Of a stretch of DNA of 58,712 nt, positions 34,972 through 45,000 are shown one piece after another. A program made the translations under genes and the position numbers. The notes under the pieces are model-generated. The model did not search any database, had not been told where the DNA came from, and saw only the letters and a list, made by a program, of their open reading frames with translations. Location: the NCBI RefSeq assembly GCF_016888135.1, contig NZ_JACSWB010000146.1:1-58712 (forward strand). Direction: 5' to 3'. How positions within the stretch are numbered: the first letter of the stretch is position 1; each line of letters opens with the position of its first letter. This stretch comes from Leptolyngbya sp. CCY15150. GTDB lineage: Bacteria > Cyanobacteriota > Cyanobacteriia > RECH01.

Positions 34972-37900
34972 GTGTTCATTAAGCGGGTTGAACTCTCTCA
35001 CTTCAAGTCCTTTGGCGGGACAACGGCAGTCCCGTTGCTGCCTGGGTTCACCGTTGTTTCTGGCCCCAATGGGTCGGGAAAATCCAATATTTTGGATGCG
35101 CTGCTGTTTGCCCTAGGTTTGTCTGGCTCCAAGGGAATGCGGGCGGAGCGGTTGCCCGATTTGGTTAACCAAAATCATTCGAGCCGCAGTCGCTCTACGG
35201 TGGAAGCTAGTGTCACCGTGACGTTTCAGATGGAGCCGGAGGATGCTGTGGGTTCGAGGGCGATCGCTGCCCCGCCAGAATCCCCGCCAGAATCCCCCGA
35301 TGAAGTGCCTGATGCATCTACAGGGGAGGCACCTGATGCATCTACACCTGATGAGTCTACGGGGGAGGCACCGGAAGCCCAGGGGCTTGATCCAGATCTC
35401 AATGGGTCAGAGCTTAATGGATCGGATCCCAATGGGGTAGATCTCAATGAGGCAGATCTCAATGAGACAGGTCTCAATGGGGTAAACCTCAATGGGGTAG
35501 ATCTTAATGGACATGGGTCGCCCGAGACGCCTCCCGCTCCTGAACCGGATCGCTATGCCTTTGAGGACGAGCCCGATCCGCTGCTGCAGGAAATTTTGGC
35601 GACGGGGGAATGGAAGGTGACCCGGAAGCTGCGGGTGACGCCCCAGGGCACCTACACCTCTAACTACTACATCAACGATCAGCCCTGTACCCTCACCCAG
35701 CTTCACGACCACCTGCACCGCTTCCACGTGTATCCCGAAGGCTACAACGTTGTTCTGCAGGGGGACGTCACCAGCATTATTTCCATGAACCCTCGGGAAC
35801 GCCGCGAGATTATTGACGAGCTGGCGGGGGTGGCTGCGTTCGATCGCAAAATTATTCAAGCGACGGGCAAGCTGGACGCGGTGAAGGAGCGGGAGGAGCA
35901 GTTTCGCATCGTGGAACGGGAGTTGATTGCCCAGCGCGATCGCCTGGCCCAAGATCGAATTAAGGCGGAGAAGTACCAGGCCCTACGCGCGGAATTTCAG
36001 GATAAAAGTCAGTGGGAGGCGGTGCTCCATTGGCGCGATCGCCAACGGCAGGCGGAGCAGCTCCAACAGCAGCTTGAAGCCAGCCATCAAGCCCTAGCTG
36101 ACTACAGCACCCAGCTCCAGGCTCTGGCGGTGGATATTGCCCAAGCGACGGAGTCCTTGGAGGAGTTGAACCGGCGGGTGAAAGCTCTTGGGGAAGATGA
36201 GCAGTTAGGACTACAGGCGACTCTCGCGACGCGGCAGGCAGAACTGCGGCAGCTTCAGCGGCAAGAGCAAGCGTTAATCACGGCTAGCCAAGAGACGGCC
36301 ACGCAACTGGGCCGCACCCAGCGGGAACTGCATGACCATCGCCAAGCGCTGGAGGCTCTGCAGGCGGATCAGCAAGTTCTCGATACGCAAGAGTTGGTAC
36401 AGCTACGGCAAGCGCGGGATGCTGCCCAGAAAACCCTAGAGGCGAGTCGTGAGTCGGCCCAGGCGATCGCCTCTGCGTCGGCCGCCTGGATTCAACAGCA
36501 AACGGAGTTGCGGCACCGGATTGAATCGCGGCTGCAGGAACTAGAGCCAGGGCGGCGCGAGCAGGCGACGCTACAGGAACGGGTGCATCAACTCCAGCAA
36601 AAAAATCAAGAGCATCGGCAAACTCTAGAAGCGATCGCTGGCGATCTGGCCGAGCACCAGCAGCAGCAGGCCAGTCTACAAACCGAGCACCAACAGCAGC
36701 GCCAGCAGGTGCAGCAGCGGGCCCAGGCTTTGAGCGCTACCGAGGCCCAACTGAAGCTGCAACAGGAGACTAGCGATCGCCTGCTGCGAGAACAGCGGGA
36801 TAAACAACGCCAGCTCGATCGCCTAGAAGCCCAGGTGCAGGCGATGCAGGATGCCCATGGAACGGGAGCCACGCGCCTGCTCACCCAAGCTAACTTGCCG
36901 GGTATCTGCGGGCTGGTGGCCCAGTTGGGTCGGGTGGAAGCGGAGTATCAACTGGCGCTGGAAATTGCTGCTGGTGGCCGCTTGGGGCATCTGGTGGTGG
37001 AAGATGATGGAATAGCCGCAGCGGGGATTGAACTGCTCAAGCAAAAGCGGGCTGGGCGGGCGACGTTTTTGCCGTTGAACAAAATCCGTGCGCCGCGCCT
37101 GTCGCCGATCAACCCTGCCCAACAGCCTCGCGGCTTTATTGACTATGCCAGTCGGCTGATTGACTGTGACGATCGCTATCGGGTGGTGTTTGCCCATGTG
37201 TTTGGCAATACCGTGGTCTTCTCGAACCTCCAGGATGCCCGCCCCCACATTGGTCGGTACCGCATCGTCACCCTAGATGGAGAATTGCTCGATGCTAGTG
37301 GTGCCATGACCGGGGGCAGTACGTCCAGCCGCCAAGGATCCCTGCATTTTGGGGTAGGGGAAACGGGAGAATCGGCGGAGGTGACGGGCCTACGCGATCG
37401 CCTCCAGGAAATTGACCACATTCTCGATCGCTGTCAGAAAGAGATTCACCAAGCTAGCGCTAGCCTCAAGTCCCAGTCTCAAGCCTTGATGGATGCTCGA
37501 CAACTGGAGCGCGAAACCCATCTCAAGGCGGAGCAATTGCAGCAACAGCTTGCCCATCTGGTCGCGCAAGAGGGGCAGGTGCGGGCCCAGTTGTCGCAGC
37601 ATACGCAAGAACTGAGCCAGGCCCAAACCCGGCTCAAGACCCTGGAGAAGGCATTGCCGCAGCAGGAAGCCGAGGTGGCCCGCGATCGCCAGCAGTTGAC
37701 GGAGTTGGAACAATCCCAAGCCCATAGCGAATGGCAGCAGGCCCAGACCCTAATTCAGCAGCAGGAAGCAACCCTCAGCGATCGCCAACTGGCCCTGCGC
37801 GCCGCCGAACAGCGATGTAGCGAGATGGGCATGCAGCGCCAGCGGCTTCAGGAAAAGATTGAACAGGCTCAGCAGCGGGTGCAGGAGTACCGGCAGCAGC

Positions 37901-38868
37901 AGACTAGCCAGCTCAGCCAGCGTACCTCCGGCAGCAGCCAGCAGGATGCCCTCAACCGCGAGATTGCGGAGATTCAAACCGCCTTGTCTACCCTAGAACA
38001 CACCCTATCGGCGGAGAAGCAAGAGCGCGATCGGGTGGAACGGCAATTACGCGATCGCCAAACCCTGCATCAGCAAACGGAGCTGAAACGTCAACATACC
38101 CTCGAAACCCAGCAGGCTCGTCAGCAAGACTTGGTGGCCCTGCAGGAGCAACTGGTGGCCCAGCAGGCCGAATTGCCCGATCCTCTGCCGGAGATTCCCG
38201 ACGAGCTAGGGCTAGAGCAGCTTCAGCAACAGGTGCGATCGCTGCAGCGGCGGATGCAGGCCATGGAGCCGGTAAATATGCTGGCCCTAGAAGAGCACGA
38301 TCGCACCCAGGGGCGTCTGGATGAACTCAGCCAAAAGCTGTCCACCTTGGCGGAAGAGCGCAGCGAACTGCTGTTGCGCATCGAAAACTTCACCACCCTG
38401 CGCCAGCGGGCCTTCAAAGAAGCCTTTGACGCAGTGAATGGCAACTTTCAAACCATTTTTGCTGAACTCTCCGACGGTGATGGCTACCTGCAGCTTGATG
38501 ATCCCCATGATCCCTTTTCCAGCGGGCTCAATCTAGTCGCCCATCCTAAGGGCAAGCCCGTCCGCCGCCTAGCCTCCATGTCTGGGGGAGAAAAGTCCCT
38601 CACTGCCCTCAGCTTCATCTTTGCCCTGCAGCGCTACCGTCCCTCGCCCTTCTACGCCTTTGACGAGGTGGATATGTTCCTCGACGGGGCAAATGTAGAA
38701 CGATTAGCTAGAATGATTAAACATCAGACTCAACAGGCGCAGTTCATTGTCGTGAGCCTGCGGCGTCCGATGATTGAAGCGGCCCAGCGCACCATTGGGG
38801 TGACCCAAGCCCGAGGAGCCTACACGCAGGTTCTGGGTATTGACCTCCAGGGACGAATTTCTGGGTAG
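34972..38868 (+). CDS. smc: Chromosome segregation protein SMC with an unusual head insertion
   Basis: SMC is the coiled-coil ATPase of bacterial condensin. The 1298-residue product has Walker A GPNGSGKS at 31-38, long coiled coils at about 285-610 and 770-1090, a hinge at about 625-740 (LPGICGLVAQLGRVEAEY), and the C-terminal signature LASMSGGEKSLTALSFIFAL with Walker B FYAFDEVDMFLDG. Residues about 90-195 are an acidic, low-complexity insertion inside the N-terminal head. It includes Pro/Glu-rich repeats and eight tandem five-residue units of the type DLNGV (142-181). The start is GTG at 34972. It is longer than the usual 1180-1200. Confidence 0.96.
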   Translation: MFIKRVELSHFKSFGGTTAVPLLPGFTVVSGPNGSGKSNILDALLFALGLSGSKGMRAERLPDLVNQNHSSRSRSTVEASVTVTFQMEPEDAVGSRAIAAPPESPPESPDEVPDASTGEAPDASTPDESTGEAPEAQGLDPDLNGSELNGSDPNGVDLNEADLNETGLNGVNLNGVDLNGHGSPETPPAPEPDRYAFEDEPDPLLQEILATGEWKVTRKLRVTPQGTYTSNYYINDQPCTLTQLHDHLHRFHVYPEGYNVVLQGDVTSIISMNPRERREIIDELAGVAAFDRKIIQATGKLDAVKEREEQFRIVERELIAQRDRLAQDRIKAEKYQALRAEFQDKSQWEAVLHWRDRQRQAEQLQQQLEASHQALADYSTQLQALAVDIAQATESLEELNRRVKALGEDEQLGLQATLATRQAELRQLQRQEQALITASQETATQLGRTQRELHDHRQALEALQADQQVLDTQELVQLRQARDAAQKTLEASRESAQAIASASAAWIQQQTELRHRIESRLQELEPGRREQATLQERVHQLQQKNQEHRQTLEAIAGDLAEHQQQQASLQTEHQQQRQQVQQRAQALSATEAQLKLQQETSDRLLREQRDKQRQLDRLEAQVQAMQDAHGTGATRLLTQANLPGICGLVAQLGRVEAEYQLALEIAAGGRLGHLVVEDDGIAAAGIELLKQKRAGRATFLPLNKIRAPRLSPINPAQQPRGFIDYASRLIDCDDRYRVVFAHVFGNTVVFSNLQDARPHIGRYRIVTLDGELLDASGAMTGGSTSSRQGSLHFGVGETGESAEVTGLRDRLQEIDHILDRCQKEIHQASASLKSQSQALMDARQLERETHLKAEQLQQQLAHLVAQEGQVRAQLSQHTQELSQAQTRLKTLEKALPQQEAEVARDRQQLTELEQSQAHSEWQQAQTLIQQQEATLSDRQLALRAAEQRCSEMGMQRQRLQEKIEQAQQRVQEYRQQQTSQLSQRTSGSSQQDALNREIAEIQTALSTLEHTLSAEKQERDRVERQLRDRQTLHQQTELKRQHTLETQQARQQDLVALQEQLVAQQAELPDPLPEIPDELGLEQLQQQVRSLQRRMQAMEPVNMLALEEHDRTQGRLDELSQKLSTLAEERSELLLRIENFTTLRQRAFKEAFDAVNGNFQTIFAELSDGDGYLQLDDPHDPFSSGLNLVAHPKGKPVRRLASMSGGEKSLTALSFIFALQRYRPSPFYAFDEVDMFLDGANVERLARMIKHQTQQAQFIVVSLRRPMIEAAQRTIGVTQARGAYTQVLGIDLQGRISG

Positions 38869-39159
38869 CGATCGCCCCTGAGAAGCACCCTGACTCTGTT
38901 GGAGCAATCTACTACAATCTGCCAGCCCCCAGCTCAACCCTCCCTAGTCTGCTCGATTCTCTGACCCTACACCTGACGCCGCTGCTCCAGCAGCCATTGA
39001 TCACCTAGGGGTTGACTAGATTTCCTGGGGCACCGTTGGAACTTTCCCCATCCGGTTTATGATTTGTTCTAGCCGTCGTTAGCGTTACGATTGACGAATC
39101 GCTGACACCATTGCTGCCAATTTCGCTCTCTCGACCATTTTCGAGACAAAAATCCACCC

Positions 39160-40152
39160 ATGACTTTTGAACAGTACTGCCAACGAGCCGACCTCCTAGG
39201 AACTCAAATTATCACCCGAGACACTGGCAAGCGACTCGGCGTCGTCAGTCAGATCTGGGTAGACATCGATCGTCGTGAAGTTGTGGCCTTTGGCTTACGG
39301 GAAAGTGTGTTGTCTGGGGTCTTGTCGAGCACGCAAGAGACCATGCTGTTGAGCAACATCCGCCAAATTGGTGATGTGATTTTGGTCGATGACGACAACG
39401 CGGTTGAAGATGCGTTTGATACCGATCCCTACAGCATTCTCATCAATAGCGAAGTGATCACCGAAACCGGCGAACTGCTGGGTAAAGTGCGAGGGTTTAA
39501 GTTCAACGTTAATGATGGCAAGGTTGAATCCTTGGTGATTGCGTCCCTAGGCATCCCGCTGATTCCCGATCAAGTGATTAGCACCTATGAACTGTCTATT
39601 GAAGAAGTGGTCAGCAGCGGCCCCGATCGCCTGATTGTCTTTGAGGGGGCAGAGGAGAAGATGGTGCAGATGACGGTGGGAGTGCTGGAACGCCTGGGTA
39701 TTGGTCGTCCCCCTTGGGATCGGGATGTGGATGATTACTACGTGATGCCCACCTCGACCTCCAATCAACTAGGAACGGGTATGCCGGTTGCCCAACCGCT
39801 GCAGACGGTGATGCCTACGGCCCGAGAAACCTGGGACGAGGACAACTGGAACGAGCCCCAAGAACGCGTTATGCCTGAACCTCTGCGCCAGGCCGAACCC
39901 GAGCCGGTTTACTATCAAGAAGCCAACTGGGGTAATGAGACCTATGAGCAGCAGGTGGCCTATGTGGATGAAGATTATGATGCACCTCCAGGAGCAGCCC
40001 CTGCACCCTATCCTGAGGCTCAGTATGAGGACGTAGAGGTGACCGGGGATGCTTGGGCGGATGAAGACAAGCCCAAGCCCTACACGCCGCCCAAGCTCAA
40101 CCTGCCCGATCGGCAGAAAGTGGCGGAGTATGAAGAGGAAATCGATTACTAG
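39160..40152 (+). CDS. PRC-barrel domain protein
   Basis: The 330-residue product has two PRC-barrel-like domains in its first half: LGTQIITRDTGKRLGVVSQI (residues 12-31), then NSEVITETGELLGKVRGFKF (about 105-124). The second half is acidic, Pro/Glu/Tyr-rich and low-complexity (YDAPPGAAPAPYPEAQYED). PRC barrels bind RNA or protein partners and occur in RimM and photosynthetic reaction centres. The exact role is unknown; such proteins are common in cyanobacteria. No operon partner is seen; a 60-bp palindrome follows the stop. Confidence 0.85.
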   Translation: MTFEQYCQRADLLGTQIITRDTGKRLGVVSQIWVDIDRREVVAFGLRESVLSGVLSSTQETMLLSNIRQIGDVILVDDDNAVEDAFDTDPYSILINSEVITETGELLGKVRGFKFNVNDGKVESLVIASLGIPLIPDQVISTYELSIEEVVSSGPDRLIVFEGAEEKMVQMTVGVLERLGIGRPPWDRDVDDYYVMPTSTSNQLGTGMPVAQPLQTVMPTARETWDEDNWNEPQERVMPEPLRQAEPEPVYYQEANWGNETYEQQVAYVDEDYDAPPGAAPAPYPEAQYEDVEVTGDAWADEDKPKPYTPPKLNLPDRQKVAEYEEEIDY

Positions 40153-40164
40153 ACTTACACATCT

Positions 40165-40224
40165 ATAACTACCCATGCAGCGCTAGAGGAGCGATCGCTT
40201 CTCTAGCGCTGCATGGGTAGTTAT
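40165..40224. repeat. 60-bp near-perfect palindrome containing a HIP1 core
   Basis: The left arm 40165-40188 begins ATAACTACCCATGCAGCGCT, and the right arm 40201-40224 is its exact reverse complement. The centre AGCGATCGCT (40190-40199) is itself palindromic, so the only non-Watson-Crick pair in the 60 bp is a G-T at 40189/40200. It starts 13 nt after the PRC-barrel stop. It could be a terminator, RNA-stabilising hairpin or mobile palindrome. Confidence 0.9.
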
Positions 40225-40417
40225 GGGGAGATGGGAGCGCTGGCGTGATCGTGAGGACATCCTCATCGAAATTTCTTGATGGAACTCCTAGGAATAGTTC
40301 ATATTTGTCCTGATACTCCGTATATTCCCTAGAAGTAACCCATTGATGCTCTTGACGTAAGGGGTTGGCTAGATGGGTGTTGGAGTAGAGGACGATGTTG
40401 GGATTGAAGGCCGCCAT
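40169..40417 (-). CDS. Possible small protein (82 aa), weak
   Basis: A minus-strand frame encodes MAAFNPNIVLYSNTHLANPL, with YTEYQDKYELFLGVPSRNFD and then a tail encoded by the palindrome. The first two thirds look protein-like, but no family is recognised and no ribosome binding site is clear. Dependence of the C-terminus on the palindrome makes a remnant or chance frame as likely. Confidence 0.25.
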   Translation of the reverse strand: MAAFNPNIVLYSNTHLANPLRQEHQWVTSREYTEYQDKYELFLGVPSRNFDEDVLTITPALPSPHNYPCSAREAIAPLALHG

Positions 40418-40597
40418 AGGTTGTGGTAACGCATGGGCTCTACCTAACGATAGAAGCTCATGCTAGGAAGAACGTTTGATGTAAATGGAACCTTGGGATA
40501 TTCCCCTACGTCACGTAGCTAGGTTTAAGCCAAAAATAAGTCTTCTGCATTTTCAGGGTGATCCGGGTGTTATTTGCCAATTGAGTCTGCATATTGA

Positions 40598-41956
40598 ATG
40601 CAGCCAAATCCACGTAATATTTGGACTCTCATGTGGCATCACTATCATCATGACTTGGACGCTCGTATTCGTCTGCTTATTATTACGCAGTTTTATCCAC
40701 CCGACTACGCTGCAACGGGTCAACTCATTGAAGAACTAGCGATTAAACTGAGTCAAAAAGAGTTTAAGGTTCACGTCTTCACAGGGCAGCCAGGCTACGC
40801 ATTTTCTACCGCCTCGGCACCGAAGTATGAACAGATTCATCAGCTTTCGATTCAGCGATCGCAAATTTCTCGATTCTGGTCTCAACGGATTCGCGGTAAA
40901 GCCCTGAATGGGCTGTTATTCTGCCTGCGGGCTGTCTTGCATATGGTGCGAGCCGCCATGCACCACGACATTGCTGTGTTGACAACCGCACCGCCTTACT
41001 TACCCGTTTTGGGATACTTCGCCCGGCGTCTGTTAGGACTGCGTTATATCTGCCTTGTCTATGATCTATACCCGGACGTTGCGGTACGATTGGGCGTCCT
41101 GAAGCCGAATCATCGGCTTACCAACCTTTGGCGCTGGATTAACTGTAAAGTTTGGGGCCAAGCCGAGCAAATTATTGTTCTGAGTTCGACGATTCGAGAT
41201 CACATTGTTCAGAACTACGGAATTCCTGCCCATCGTATTTCTGTGATTCATAGCTGGTCTGATCCTAACCTGGTTGTACCTCGACCGAAATCAGATAATT
41301 GGTTCGCCCAGCGCCATGGCCTCGATCGCACCTTCACGGTTTTGTATTCTGGGAATATGGGACGCTGCCATGATCTGGAAACAGTTATGGCTACAGCAAA
41401 ACTGCTTCAGCATGAACAGGTACGGTTCGTCTTTGTGGGAGATGGGGCCAAGCGATCGCTCTGTATGCAACTAGCAGAAGACTATGGGCTGCAGAACTGT
41501 TTATTCCTGCCCTATCAAGATAAGCAAGATTTGCCCTATTCCCTGACCGCCTGCGATCTGTCGTTAGTGTCTCTCAGTCGCGGCATGGAGGGACTGTTGG
41601 CACCCAGTAAGCTCTATGGCTGCCTGGCCGCAGGGCGACCCGTGGCGGTGATTTGTGACGATCGCTCCTATCTCAAAGACTTGGTGACGGAGGCGGAGTG
41701 TGGTGAGGCTTTTCAGCAGGGCGATCGCGAAGGGCTAGCGGCGTTTATTCTGCATTTGATGGCCAATCCACAGCGGGTGGAGGCTATGGGGCAGGCGGGA
41801 CGCACCTACCTAGAGCATCACTTTACGCCAGATATTATTGCCGAGCACTATGCCCAGGTGATTTGCCGCAGTGCCGGGCGATCGCGCCGTCCTCAACTCC
41901 TGCCGTCTGCTGCACCACAGCGCCAAGCTGTGCCGGTGTCCGATCGCTTGGATTAG
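40598..41956 (+). CDS. Glycosyltransferase family 4 (WbuB/WcaI-like)
   Basis: The 452-residue product has the GT4 start region RLLIITQFYPPDYAATGQLI, the long linker LVYDLYPDVAVRLGVLKP typical of WbuB-type enzymes, and the C-terminal donor-binding part with SLSRGMEGLLAPSKLYGCLA. It likely transfers a sugar in exopolysaccharide or O-antigen synthesis. The exact start is uncertain: ATG at 40598 or at 40631, since the first residues (MQPNPRNIW) lie outside the conserved domain. It stands alone. Confidence 0.87.
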   Translation: MQPNPRNIWTLMWHHYHHDLDARIRLLIITQFYPPDYAATGQLIEELAIKLSQKEFKVHVFTGQPGYAFSTASAPKYEQIHQLSIQRSQISRFWSQRIRGKALNGLLFCLRAVLHMVRAAMHHDIAVLTTAPPYLPVLGYFARRLLGLRYICLVYDLYPDVAVRLGVLKPNHRLTNLWRWINCKVWGQAEQIIVLSSTIRDHIVQNYGIPAHRISVIHSWSDPNLVVPRPKSDNWFAQRHGLDRTFTVLYSGNMGRCHDLETVMATAKLLQHEQVRFVFVGDGAKRSLCMQLAEDYGLQNCLFLPYQDKQDLPYSLTACDLSLVSLSRGMEGLLAPSKLYGCLAAGRPVAVICDDRSYLKDLVTEAECGEAFQQGDREGLAAFILHLMANPQRVEAMGQAGRTYLEHHFTPDIIAEHYAQVICRSAGRSRRPQLLPSAAPQRQAVPVSDRLD

Positions 41957-42088
41957 ACCCTTGGAATGATGCTTGGAAGGACGCCTAGTACTCTGAAATG
42001 GAAGTAACCCGCCTATTTCCTGAGGCAGGAATCCTTGTGTATCCTGGACGTCCTTTTCGTTGTCCTGTCTTCGTTCTTCTATCTTGCA

Positions 42089-45000
42089 CTAGCTCGACTG
42101 TTGCTCGATCGCTCCTTCCGCTTGGTTGACAACGGCCCGCAGGCGATCGAGGGTTGCGGGGCTAGGGGATGACCAGAGACGGCGCTGGTGGGCTTCTAGC
42201 AACCGTTCGGCCATATCCCGCAGCGCCCAGGGGTTCGCGTCTTGCACCATCTGCTGCACGTCGTCGTCGAAGATATAGGCCTCGGCAACGCCTTGATACA
42301 TATAGTCCTCGACGCAGTGGGTGGTGGCGGAGTAGGCAAACAGGTAATCCACGGTGGCGGCCATTTCGAAGGCTCCCTTGTAGCCGTGACGCATGACGCC
42401 AGCAATCCATTTAGGATTGACCACCCGCGATCGATAGACCCGCGTCAGTTCTTCGGAGAGCGATCGCACCTTGGGGGTTTCGGGGCGAGAATGGTCGCCA
42501 AAGTAAAGTTTGGGGGACTGACCCCGCGATCGGGCGGCCACCGTCAGACCGCCCTGGAATTGATAATAATCATCGGAATCGAGCAGGTCATGCTCGCGAT
42601 TATCTTGGTTGTGCAGCACAATCTGTAGCTGGCTGAGGCGCTGCTCGAAGGCGGCGGGAGCGGAGAGCGCCTGGGGGGCGCGACCGTTGCGGCCGCCGGT
42701 GTAGGCGGTGCTGCTCCAGTTGATGTAGGCGCGGGCTAGGTCGTCATCGTCTGACCAATTCTGGGCTTCGATCAGACCCTGAAGACCAGCTCCGTAGGCT
42801 CCGGGTTTGGAGCCAAAGATACGATAGCTGGCCCGATCGCTAGCCTGGTCGGCAGTTAGCCCTTGGTCGATCCATGCTTGGGTTTCCTGCTGCACTTGGT
42901 CAGCCAGGGGGTTCCACTCTGGGGGTTCATCCAAGGCAGCGATCGCCTGCACGGCTTGGTCAAAGAGCTCGATTAAATTGGGAAAGGCATCGCGGAAAAA
43001 GCCGGAAATCCGTAGGGTGACGTCCACGCGCGATCGCCCCAGCACCTCCAAGGGCAAGATTTCAAAATCCACGACGCGCCGGGAGGGGCCGTCCCATACG
43101 GGTCGAACTCCAAGTAGAGCCAGGGCCTCCGCTAGGTCATCGCCGCCGGTGCGCATGGTGGAGGTGCTCCAGACGGAGAGGGCTAGGCTGCGGGGATAGT
43201 TGCCCTCTTCCTGGGTATAGCGTTCGATCAGGAGTTCGGCGGCGTTGCGACCCACGGCCCAGGCGCTTTCCGTGGGAATGCCGCGAATGTCTACGGAGTA
43301 GAAGTTACGGCCGGTCGGCAACACATCTGCCCGGCCGCGGGTGGGTGCACCGGAGGGGCCGCTGGGAATGTAGCCGCCGTCTAGACCGTGGAGCAGGGCG
43401 GTAAGTTCTTGGCGGGTATTTTGCAGGTTGGGCAGGAGGTCGGTTTGGATCCAGGTCAGTTCTGGGGCGATCGCTGCTTGGGTCATGGACGGAGGCTGAC
43501 CGGCTAGGATGGCGTCCACCTGCTGGGCAGCGGCCTGTTCGATCTGTTCAACCGCGTCGCCGACGGTGCGCAGATGGGGACAGTGCTGCTGGGCTAGGCG
43601 GCGGCGATCGCTTTCGGATAGTAAGGTTGCTGGATCGTCGGAAAGGGGATCGCAGTCCAGTTCCCAGGCCGTGGCGATCGCGCGGGTGAGGCCGAGACGG
43701 TGGCGATCGGGGGAACGGGCGATGGCGATGATCAGATCTCGCAGCAGCCGGCCGCTGGGGCATTGACCGAGAATATGCAGACCATCGCGGATTTGGGCTT
43801 CCTTGAGTTCACACAGGTAGCCATCGGTGCGGGTCAGCAGGTCGTTGAACTCCGCTGCTGGGGATCCTGGTAGAGTGGCTAGATCCTGGTTGAGATGGGT
43901 GGTCTGGATGAGCGTTTGGATGCGATCGCGAATCACCGGCAGGCGGCTGGGGTCGAGGCTATCGGCTTCGTAATATTCATCAATCAACCGTTCCAGTTGC
44001 TGCAGCGGCCCGTAGAGTTCCGCTCGGGTGAGGGGCGGGGTGAGATGGTCAATAATTACCGCCTGGGAGCGCCGCTTGGCCTGGGAGCCTTCCCCCGGAT
44101 CGTTGACAATAAAGGGATAGAGATGGGGCAGGGCACCGCTGGCCACTTCCGGGTAGCAAGTCTGGGATAGGGCCACACTTTTGCCTGGCAGCCATTCCAA
44201 GTTGCCATGCTTGCCCACATGGACGAGGGCCTGGGCCCCAAAGTCGTGACGCAGCCAGTGGTAGAAGGCTAGGTAGGCATGGGGAGGCTCTAGATCCGCA
44301 GCGTGGTAGTTCAAGGAGGGGTCGAGGTCATAGCCTCGGGGCGGCTGGATGCCGATAAACACCGATCCAATCTGTAGCCCTGGAATGGGAATCTCCGCCG
44401 GCAGGCTTTCTGGAGACGACCAGCGATCGCCCACGCCTTGTTGCACCTCAGGGGGCAGGGTCTGCCAATAGTCTAGGTACACCGACCGGGATAGGGACTG
44501 CCGCACCGGCCGTAGATCCCAACCATCGGGGTCATGGGTGACGCCCTGGGTGAGCCACTGCATCAGCTCCTGCCCTGAGGCGGGCAGGGGCTGGACATCA
44601 TACCCGGCATTGGCTAGAGCCTGGAGAATCTGCACCACGCTTTCCGGTGTATCCAAGCCCACGCCATTGGCCAGGCGACCATCACGGCTGGGATAGTTGG
44701 CCAAGATCAAGGCAAGGCGGCGATCGCCCCTAGGCGTATTCCGTAGCCGCACCCAGTTGTCCGCTAGATCCGCGACGAAGTCTAGGCGATCGGGCATGGG
44801 TTCATAGCGCACCACATCGGTTTCAAGTTGGGGATGGCGATCTTGCCGCGCCTTAAACGACACTGCTCGGGTAATAATCCGCCCATCCACCTCCGGCAGC
44901 GCCACATTCATCGCCACATCCCTGGGCAGTAGCCCCCGCCATTCGCTGTCCCATTGCTCCCGCGTGCCGCTGCTCAAGATCACCTGCAGCACCGGCACAT

